A stretch of DNA of 12,500 bases from contig BLFN01000243.1 of the NCBI GenBank assembly GCA_014634225.1, positions 254,858-267,357 of the forward strand, read 5' to 3'. Shown piece by piece: positions 7,243-12,500 of this stretch (the first letter of the stretch is position 1; every line of letters begins with the position of its first letter). The position numbers were made by a program, and so were the translations under genes. Origin of the DNA: Acropora yongei. Taxonomy: Eukaryota; Cnidaria; Anthozoa; Scleractinia; Acroporidae. The notes under the pieces were generated by a model. It was not told the DNA's origin. It searched no databases and worked only from the letters and a program-made list of their open reading frames with translations.

Positions 7243-9907
7243 ATTGGTCTATTGATCGGCTTGTGCTTGAAGTGGTCATAGTGAAGTTGGTTTCGGTTAT
7301 TAGTAGTCATCAGATGCTTTTACCCGACCAATATGTCCAAAAGACCATTCCCAATCGTTTTCTTTATTTTTTTACTCATGGTACATGTATCTAAAAGGTT
7401 TGATCCAGCTTTCATTTTGTAGTAATCTGGCTAACATGAAATTCTATAAAAACTCTTTTTTTTTTCATAAGTTACGGCCAATGGAGACGGAACTGCTAAC
7501 GCATCGTTCGTTCAACGCCGAGGGAGTGAAACTGGACAAATGGAACATTTCAAAGGAAAAATTGAGCAAAATGGAAAGGGCGGAAATTTAACCTTTACCT
7601 TCGATAAGAGCCCCGGTCTCGGATCTAATCCATGTGAGTAGCATTTTTAAAAAAAGATGTGTATAATTTTCAAATGTGCTATCACAATATTGACCAAAGC
7701 CAGAACATGGTTAGCCTCCTATGCAGATACTCTTACGGCTTCGTCACGCGTTTCTCCCCCACGAGCGTCTGCTGAAGCGAGACACACATTCCTTTAATTT
7801 CCCTTTGTTGAGTAACTGTCATCTGGAAATCACGTGCGGGTTACATAGGAACCAATCGGCGCTTTGTAGATTGCTTCCCTGGGAGCGTCAAGGCGTCATC
7901 TTCTTCTTTGGATAAATCATAAAAGGAACGAAGTCTTTCCAAAATATTACTCAAGAACTTTAATTTTGTTCCTCATTAGAGTATACATTTGCACTCTCGC
8001 GAGTAAAAATGCAAATACTTAGCAAGGGTATCGTGTCGTTGCATCTAAAATTGAAAGCGCCGTGGAAATAATGAAACACGCATAAACATACAAATGTATT
8101 ACGTAGGCTTAGCTACATAATTCCCGAAAAACTGTCTAAAATTTTTTCCGGAATTTCCCAAACAAAAGCTCTAAAATTCGTTTAAAAATGTCTAAAATTC
8201 TCCAAAAACTCTCTAAACTTCCCGAAAATTCTTATAAATTTCGTTTCTTATAGTGCAAAGTCTACTATATTTGCTATCAAGCAAAGATCCGGATTCCGAA
8301 ACTACAGTGAGAAACCGCTGCTTAGGTGCACTGTAGGACCCCTTTTGGTGAATAACCGCTGATAAGGAATGGATATGAACGAACTGACCCCTCTCCTGAT
8401 TGGTTGGAATACAAAAAAACCACCTTTTGTCAACGTTTCTGCCTGTGAAAAGTTTCCAACATGTGAGGTGAAAGTTCAAATTGCTCTAAAATTCTCGAAA
8501 TTGTCAATTTTTTTCTAAAATTCTCGAGAGTTTCTAAAATTCTTTTTGATGTCTAAAATTCCCCCCAAAATTTTGGAATTATGTAGCTAAGCCTAGTATT
8601 GCGAGTGTATTTGAACTGCACGAGAACCATTACGTTCAAGCATAATGAACGCAACTAGGACAGTTGCGAAAAGAAAGCTTGAACAAAAATCCATTACGTA
8701 TACGCTTAAAACCTTGAGGCTGCTCTTGGCGATGATCGTTTCTAAAAATTGATTTAATGTTTTTGTGTTGTGAACTGATCGTTCGTACTCAGTGCTTGTT
8801 CGATTTGAAAAATAAATCAAGTCAATTCAACAGAGGGATTACGAGAATGGGATTCGAACGAAACGACTCTACTGAAATCGCGCGGAAAGAAATGTAAATA
8901 TTATGTCAATCCCAAGCGAACGCCACAAATAGGGTTAAAACGCGCACGGAGACAAAATGTTTCAACCATACGAATTCTTCCCTACTCATTCTGTGAAGAG
9001 CCGCAGACATCTAATTTAAACGCTCCAGTTTCTATTTGATAAGAATTGAAGTCAGCGATTTTAAATGCCCAACACACGAAGCCCATTTTCTTGCAGTGAC
9101 CGTACGCAAAATTTCTCAGGGTCCAAAGTGCACTTCCACAATCTGGAAGTCCGTTGTGATTGGTCTTCGTAAATTCCGGCTCGTTTAAGCAGACGCTGGT
9201 GGGGGAGGAATGCGGGACGAATCCCCTAAGAGTGTCTGTGTGAGAGGCTAGAACAAAGACAGTTAGAAAGAACAACTCAGAAAGAAAGAGAAATACATTC
9301 CCGATTAGGATACCCACCTTTGATTATTGGAAATTCTATCTATCACTCTTTATTGCATTTCAAAAAGAATGTTTTATTCAAATACTTTGAACTTATTAAT
9401 TGGAGAGATCTGGCTTTTTCATTCGCTCGCTAAATTGGCTAAAAGTATTATATTGTCCCATAGAATAGTCGCTTAATGGGTGCCGTTTCCACTCCTTGAT
9501 AATCTCTGACTCTTAAGTGAAGATTTTCCATCCCTGAGAATTGTTACCAAAAGAAAGCTAAAATCCCTTTAGTCCAAATTGTTCATAACATTTTGTCCAC
9601 ATTGTTGTCATACCAGTTAACGAGGGGCACGGTCTTTTTTCTCTTCGATCTACCAGACTGGGTGATTGCCCTTGGACCTGTGAAAAACGGTTTTTACGAG
9701 TACTCCGTGGCTACTGATCCCTATAAGCTTGGACTATATGTGCTTGCAAGAAACGTGACGACCTTCAAGCTGGAATATGACGTACAGGTCTTGGATTTTT
9801 TAGGCAAACAAGGCTTCACTTGTCCCTGCAATAAACCCAAACCTATCCCTCAAAACAGCAAATGTACGTATTTCAAACTTATTAAACACGACGCGTCGGA
9901 GTTGTAA
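4276..9907 (+). CDS. secreted lipocalin (apolipoprotein D/Blc-like), four exons
   Basis: Joined exons 4276-4395, 5826-5889, 7472-7633 and 9657-9907 give one 198-residue open frame; intron phases 0, 1 and 1 match at every junction. Residues 1-19 form a hydrophobic signal peptide, with likely cleavage before QEVAT. GFWYE (36-40) is the lipocalin GxW motif at the barrel entrance. FCTTADF (56-62) holds the conserved cysteine and first strand. YWVIALGP (116-123), YSVATDP (130-136) and LYVLAR (140-145) match strands F to H, including the TD motif and the closing arginine. The tail has CPC and SKC cysteines, and one probably bonds to Cys57. Three N-glycosylation sequons (NAS, NLT, NVT) are present. 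Family members are extracellular carriers of small hydrophobic ligands such as lipids, retinoids or pigments; the ligand here cannot be read from sequence. Length is normal for the family. The ATG has A at -3 and is the only start that leads into the signal peptide. The exon 4 end is the least certain part. Confidence 0.88.
4396..5825 (+). other. lipocalin intron 1
   Basis: This is a 1,430-bp phase 0 intron. Apart from the foldback element at 5391-5615 I see no coding signal; plus- and minus-strand open stretches here are short and lack family motifs. Confidence 0.8.
5391..5615. mobile_element. foldback MITE in intron 1
   Basis: The left arm (AATAGACC, ACAGTTGTGTGCTT, GTTACCTG, GAAAGTGAGGCTGG, CTTTTCTTATG) is mirrored in the right arm from 5515 to 5615 (CATAAGAAAAG, CCAGCCTCACTTTC, CAGGTAAC, AAGCACACAACTGT, GGACTATT). 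The arms pair over about 70-85 nt with mismatches. There is no coding capacity. Confidence 0.75.
5826..5889 (+). CDS. lipocalin exon 2: strand A/B with conserved Cys
   Basis: The acceptor is ttcag|ATG and the donor is GATT|GTAAGT. The 64-nt exon enters in phase 0 and leaves in phase 1. It reads MYYDLIASLFQG then ADPFCTTAD, which continues the WYE of exon 1 and supplies the cysteine and TAD(F) strand typical of apoD-like lipocalins. The ATG is an ordinary internal methionine. The exon is too short to be found as an ORF; recognition rests on the motif and the fitting phases. Confidence 0.85.
6204..6237 (+). repeat. 18-bp tandem duplication
   Basis: GCTGAACTGAAAGTGAAA is followed directly by GCTGAACTGAAAGTGA. 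Confidence 0.8.
6368..6600 (-). mobile_element. degenerate relative of the GGGCACCC element
   Basis: GGGCACCCAA at 6371 recalls the TIR of 1742-2142. ATCTGTTCGGATTTC..AGCTGAA (from about 6480) matches the reverse complement of 2000-2030, followed in both by an AAAATTTTxAGGG motif. The other terminus is not visible, so it is a truncated or decayed copy. Confidence 0.5.
7093..7253. mobile_element. near-perfect 161-bp foldback MITE in intron 2
   Basis: The left arm 7093-7163 (AATAGGCCAATTTCGATATT, ..CAGCACGAGGCT..GGGGAATAAA) is the reverse complement of 7182-7253 with only a handful of mismatches and a loop of about 17 nt. The ends are AATAG(G/A)CC. No clear target-site duplication is seen. Confidence 0.85.
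7472..7633 (+). CDS. lipocalin exon 3: barrel strands B-E
   Basis: The acceptor follows a long T tract (ttttttttttcataag|TT) and the donor is CCAT|GTGAGT, phase 1 to phase 1. It encodes 53 complete residues, running from TANGDGTANASFVQR through FKGKIEQNGKGGNLTF to GLGSNP. This is the alternating polar/hydrophobic strand-and-loop pattern seen after the TADY strand in lipocalins. Two N-glycosylation sequons, NAS and NLT, lie here. An overlapping plus-strand ORF in another frame (7385-7591) is a shadow of this exon. Confidence 0.87.
7711..7912 (+). repeat. dispersed repeat copy A
   Basis: It begins GCCTCCTATGCAGATACTCT, has TCTCCCCCACGAGCGTCTGC in the middle and later GGAACCAATCGGCGC. The first about 77 bp match, on the other strand, 9171-9248 at roughly three in four bases. 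The right limit is a guess. Confidence 0.55.
8104..8595. mobile_element. hAT-like non-autonomous transposon, 492 bp
   Basis: A perfect 21-bp terminal inverted repeat (TAGGCTTAGCTACATAATTC... at 8104-8124 and its complement at 8575-8595) is flanked by GTATTACG (8096-8103) and GTATTGCG (8596-8603). These look like an 8-bp target-site duplication with one substitution, as is typical of hAT elements. Both ends carry several direct copies of TCTAAAATTC. The open minus-strand stretch inside has no transposase motif. Confidence 0.85.
8982..9247 (-). CDS. doubtful antisense terminal-exon candidate
   Basis: On the minus strand a branch-like TTCTAAC and pyrimidine tract end at TTCTAG|CC, followed by 87 codons with five cysteines (for example CKKMGFVCW) and a TAG at 8982. 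There is no ATG in the frame before the cysteine-rich part, so an upstream exon would be needed. However, the first about 77 bases are the dispersed repeat copy B, so the open frame may be chance or belong to an old element. I recognise no domain. Confidence 0.15.
9171..9248 (-). repeat. dispersed repeat copy B, inverted
   Basis: The minus strand reads CCTCTCACACAGACACTCTT, then ATTCCTCCCCCACCAGCGTC, parallel to copy A at 7714-7790. Confidence 0.6.
9657..9907 (+). CDS. lipocalin exon 4: strands F-H and C-terminal tail
   Basis: The chosen acceptor lies at the end of a strong pyrimidine tract (ggtcttttttctcttcgatctaccag|AC). Joining T from exon 3 to AC gives TAC, so the junction reads SNP-Y-WVIALGPVKNG, the expected family sequence. 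Alternatives at 9616 (cag) and 9572 (tag) break the frame or insert about 28 unlike residues. The exon carries YSVATDP, LYVLARNVT and the C-terminal helix, then GFTCPC and SKC, and stops at TAA 9905-9907. A GTACGT donor after 9863 could remove the last 14 codons in a longer splice form. Confidence 0.85.
9864..9869 (+). other. possible alternative 5' splice donor inside exon 4
   Basis: AAAT|GTACGT occurs where the frame is in phase 1, the same T|GT arrangement used by the donors of exons 2 and 3. Use of it would drop the SKC cysteine and the last 14 residues unless the next exon begins with GC. Reading through to the TAA at 9905 is the simpler model, given the nearby poly(A) signal. Confidence 0.35.
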
Positions 9908-10004
9908 AACAACGTCTCTAAGGGAGCAATGACGGCACTTGAGGTTTCTCTTCATTACAATTTTAATGTTAGTCAAAATTTGTAGTGCTAAGCCGAATGG
10001 AGGC

Positions 10005-10010
10005 AATAAA
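10005..10010 (+). terminator. poly(A) signal of the lipocalin gene
   Basis: A perfect AATAAA lies 98 nt after the exon 4 stop, followed about 30 nt later by a U-rich stretch (gttctttttgttt) that suits a downstream element. The short 3' UTR supports exon 4 as a terminal exon. Confidence 0.6.
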
Positions 10011-10265
10011 ATATGAAGAGTTTATTGAATTTCATGAGTTCTTTTTGTTTATACCTTATTACTGGCGCCCGGAAGGCAGTGAGTTAAGGAATGCTGGCCG
10101 TTTCTTACTTTATCTTTTTGTTCTTGTTTGTGTCACGAATGTGCCTGTTTAAGAGAACACATAGGTTCCTTTAGTTGTGGTAATCAAGGTCAGTCAATAC
10201 AATGGATTTTGTTTTGGTGACCACAAAACGCATGCGTGCGCTCCTAGGGTAGTGGGATCATGTCT

Positions 10266-10715
10266 ACTGTAGGTAGTGTCGGACGACACTAGCGACAGAT
10301 ATGTCGACCGACACTCGGTCGATATATCGAGTATCGGTCGAGTATCGACCGATAATCAGTCGATTGTTGGTTGGGTATCGGTCCATACGTCGGCCGATAT
10401 GTGTGTCGGTCGATATGGTTATAGTGTCTTCGACAATCGGCCGATACCTTATCGATACTTCACCGATAGTTTACCAATGCCTTATTGATACTCGGTCGGT
10501 ACTCGGTTAACAGTCTTCCGATCTTGGTTTCTGTAGGTATTGTCGGCCGACACTATGGACCGATACTCGCCCGATACTTGGTCGATACGTCGGCTATCGG
10601 CTGAAAATCAGCTGATACTCCACCAACACTCGGTCGACATTCGACCGAGGGTCGGTTGAGTATCGGTTGATGTGTCGGCTATTATTCGACCAACACTCGA
10701 CCGATTCTCTATGGA
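10266..10715. repeat. satellite-like TCGGTCGATA array
   Basis: About 450 bp are filled with short palindrome-prone motifs (CGGTCGATA, TCGACCGATA, TCGGCCGATA, GAGTATCGG) spaced about 10-12 bp. CTGTAGGTAGTGTCGG (10267) recurs as CTGTAGGTATTGTCGG (10531), so the array also has a 264-bp higher-order repeat. TCG/CGA density is far above the surrounding DNA. The two overlapping plus-strand open frames here are a by-product of the repeat. Confidence 0.85.
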
Positions 10716-10763
10716 TATCTTACTTTTGAGTGCGACATAAAAGCAGGTCCAGTTTTGCAATCA

Positions 10764-10775
10764 GGAGAATTCTCC
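10764..10775. repeat. 12-bp perfect palindrome
   Basis: GGAGAATTCTCC, just before the inverted-repeat element at 10782. Confidence 0.8.
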
Positions 10776-10781
10776 AGTAGT

Positions 10782-10927
10782 GTAGCAGCTCTCGTAACGT
10801 GCTATTGTTTGGTATTGTAAGCAGCATCTATTGTTGTTTAAGTCCAATCCATTGTTTCAATTGTTTAGTCTTTAATTTTTGGATAGGGTAGCGAACCAAT
10901 CACATTATACGTTACGAGAGCTGCCAC
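10782..10927. mobile_element. short inverted-repeat element, 146 bp
   Basis: GTAGCAGCTCTCGTAACGT (10782-10800) pairs with ACGTTACGAGAGCTGCCAC (10909-10927), 18 of 19 positions. The interior has TAGCGAACCAATCA (10889). It has no coding capacity and no clear target-site duplication. Confidence 0.65.
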
Positions 10928-11175
10928 ATCACCTGAAATCTCAGCTTGCTAGAACAAATGTAACCAGAGATATAGCTGATCAACCATTATTGGCTATTAT
11001 TAATTGACTGCAGAAGTTGGGAATATAGCAGGCCGCTTCCGCGGACACGGGTGGCTGGGGCGAGTTTTAAAGTAGATAAGAGATGTATAACATTGGGATC
11101 TTTCTTATGTATATGATTTTTTGTAAATTATCATTTTTAATCACAAGGATAGAAACGTAAAGTATCGACTTTTCC
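10928..11175. other. no gene seen
   Basis: Includes a small GC-rich patch (11031-11066) without coding signal. Confidence 0.55.
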
Positions 11176-11625
11176 TTTTTTTTTTGTATTTTAATAATAT
11201 TTATTGATTTCCAGTTTTACATATAATTTTACTACACACTACTCTCACTTACTACCCTACTACACTCACTTACACATACACCTCTTCATCATCTTTTTTA
11301 CATTCTAAACATTTTTTCTCACATATACGTACAGCAGTGGTACCATTGCACATTATTGTGCTTTGTATTTGCCCCATTTTATATTGTGAGCTGACATTTT
11401 ATTATTAGATTTGGCTATAATTAACCGCGCGGCCATGGGCCGAGCGCTGTTCTTGCTCTGCAATCGATTAATTTTTTCGTTTTGTCGGAGAGCTGAACCA
11501 GACTTCCACTCGGCCACATAGTCAGTGGGACTTCCAGTCAGGCAACTTAGGATGTTTATTCGCCAAAAAGCAGTTAAGTAATGATCCGTGTAAGGTGGAT
11601 AGCAATTTCCTTTGTTATGCGGCAA
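11176..11625 (-). mobile_element. 3' end of a retroposed transcript (LINE/SINE or processed copy)
   Basis: On the minus strand a 90-codon open stretch ends at 11353. It is followed by an A/G/T-rich 3' region with many GTGTAGTA-like repeats, AATAAA at 11205-11200 and, 14 nt later, an A10 run (T10 at 11176-11185 on plus). Poly(A) signal plus adjacent tail is the mark of cDNA insertion. The open stretch has no in-frame ATG start and I recognise no domain; its 5' limit is unknown. Confidence 0.5.
11507..11575 (+). repeat. direct repeat, copy 1
   Basis: CATAGTCAGTGGGACTTCCA .. GATGTTTATTCGCCAAAA matches 12421-12494. It lies inside the open stretch of the retroposed unit. Confidence 0.65.
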
Positions 11626-12163
11626 CGGGGCTTTCCCCTCATAGGAATGTTATCATTTTTACACGGAGAATGCATAAACCTACAGGAAGGCCGTTAACGC
11701 AAGAAACTCATGATTCATTTACAGCCCACTTTGAAAGGGTGTTTTTTTGTGTTAAAAGATTTTGACCAATCACAAGAGTGGAAAACAAAAGCCAAGAAAC
11801 GTTTACAATTTTACATGTTCCCCACATACGATTTCTGTGGAATTCATTTAAACTGAGACCAGATGAAAGATGGAAGATGGTTGGAAAGTAAGGATGAATA
11901 TAATACTGCTTTATGAAGTTTTGTTAACTTTTGCTGTTTAAGCCAATCAGAAGTAAGTACAGACAATAGAAAAGTTATCACCTTTTTGCATACCAATTGA
12001 ATTCCAACATGTTCGTTGCCGTTGTTGCCATCTTTCTTATCTGGACCGTTTCTTAAAACGTTAATGTTCTTAAAATTTTATGAATATAGTCCGCTTTTTA
12101 TTTACAGCAAAATATATTTTTGTGTCTTATTGAAACATGTAATCGTGACTTTTAAGAGCTAAG
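11626..12163. other. no gene seen
   Basis: AT-rich spacer with two isolated CCAATCA motifs (about 11765 and 11943) and GA-rich GATGGAAGATGG (11869-11880). Confidence 0.55.
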
Positions 12164-12229
12164 ACTATTACGTCATCGGAGATTTCACAACGGTTACGAC
12201 TGATGGTGCAATCGGAGATTTGACAACGG
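12164..12229 (+). CDS. candidate downstream exon (Thr/Gly-rich repeat)
   Basis: The segment is flanked by ctaag|AC and ACGG|GTAAGT, the latter a near-ideal donor. It is phase 1 in and phase 1 out, so it could follow the alternative donor at 9864 without shifting frame. Joined that way it reads YYVIGDFTTV then TTDGAIGDLTT, an imperfect internal repeat of IGD(F/L)TT encoded by a repeated ATCGGAGATTT-ACAACGG unit. The upstream pyrimidine tract is weak. I do not recognise a domain. It could be an exon of this gene, of another gene, or chance. Confidence 0.25.
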
Positions 12230-12420
12230 GTAAGTAATGGTGCAATACCTTTGTGTGCAGCCGTTGTTGTCAGTTTGTTGCTACAGATTGATCAAGTGAT
12301 TTTGGTTCTATAGTCATCAGTGAATCAACAAGGACTGCTTTGAAATGTGTACTACGTTGCGACTATCGTGGTATGAAAACAGATAAATTTTAGTTTTGTT
12401 GGTGAGCAGTCCCAAATTTC

Positions 12421-12494
12421 TATTCGGTCATATAGTCAGTGGCACTTCGAATCACTCAACTTATGATGTTTACAGGTATTCGCCAAAAGCTGTG
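12421..12494 (+). repeat. direct repeat, copy 2
   Basis: TATAGTCAGTGGCACTTCGA .. GATGTTTACAGGTATTCGCC, with a 6-nt insertion relative to copy 1. It continues past the window edge, so it may be a second copy of the same retroposed family. Confidence 0.65.
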
Positions 12495-12500
12495 AAAACG

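Larger units (their letters stand above)
5890..7471 (+). other. lipocalin intron 2
   Basis: This is a 1,582-bp phase 1 intron. It holds an 18-bp tandem duplication (6204-6237), a degenerate GGGCACCC-type element (about 6368-6600) and the near-perfect foldback at 7093-7253. Confidence 0.8.
7634..9656 (+). other. lipocalin intron 3
   Basis: This is a 2,023-bp phase 1 intron. It contains a repeat copy near 7714, a complete hAT-like element (8104-8595) and an inverted copy of the first repeat (9171-9248) that overlaps an open antisense stretch. Confidence 0.8.

Noticed and set aside
8213..8479. 88-codon minus-strand open frame
   Set aside because: It lies wholly inside the hAT-like non-autonomous element and has no transposase motif.
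8836..8880. tRNA-like T-arm complement (GGGATTCGAAC)
   Set aside because: No matching acceptor stem, D-arm or anticodon arm can be placed around it.
9593..9656. Extending exon 4 upstream (SYQLTRGTVFFLFDLPD) with an acceptor at 9616 or 9572
   Set aside because: The acceptor at 9616 puts the exon out of phase with exon 3. The one at 9572 fits in phase but inserts 28 residues not expected between the E and F strands. The pyrimidine-rich stretch reads better as the intron end before 9657.
10276..10510. Two overlapping open frames of about 70 codons
   Set aside because: They are produced by the stop-poor TCGGTCGATA repeat; the translation is itself repetitive and has no protein character.
10266..10715. 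CRISPR-like array
   Set aside because: Repeats are variable and only about 10 bp, with no constant repeat and unique spacer pattern, and the genome is eukaryotic.

Overview
This is eukaryotic, AT-rich, intron-bearing DNA. It has no operons or ribosome-binding sites, and it shows GT-AG exon boundaries, a TATA box, AATAAA poly(A) signals and many small foldback transposons. The only confident gene encodes a secreted lipocalin of the apolipoprotein-D/Blc type. Together with the repeat style (GGGCACCC foldbacks, a 5S rRNA-derived fragment, ACCAATCA-bearing elements), this suggests a cnidarian, most likely a stony coral or sea anemone. The taxon is inference, not proof.

Layout. 1-1740 is mostly non-coding, with a 5S-rRNA-like relic (about 1095-1190, minus strand) and one weak antisense terminal-exon candidate (269-400). 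1742-2142 is a foldback DNA transposon. 2558-2589 is a perfect hairpin. 2800-4200 is a nested array of diverged direct repeats that runs into the lipocalin promoter.

The lipocalin gene occupies about 4192-10030 on the plus strand: TATA box at 4192; exons 4276-4395, 5826-5889, 7472-7633 and 9657-9907; AATAAA at 10005. I assembled the reading frame by matching intron phases (0, 1, 1). The product is 198 residues: a signal peptide, the GxW motif (GFWYE), a conserved cysteine, the TDP motif, the YVLAR strand and a C-terminal cysteine-containing tail. A donor inside exon 4 (after 9863) and a compatible phase 1-1 exon at 12164-12229 raise the possibility of an alternative longer C-terminus.

Each of the three introns carries at least one mobile-element relic: a foldback in intron 1 (5391-5615); a near-perfect foldback (7093-7253) and a degenerate GGGCACCC element (about 6368-6600) in intron 2; and a complete 492-bp hAT-like non-autonomous transposon (8104-8595) plus two inverted copies of another repeat in intron 3. 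Downstream, 10266-10715 is a satellite-like array built on TCGGTCGATA-type motifs, 10782-10927 is a short inverted-repeat element, and 11176 to about 11625 (minus) looks like the 3' end of a retroposed transcript with poly(A) signal and tail. No prokaryotic, CRISPR or toxin-type system is visible.
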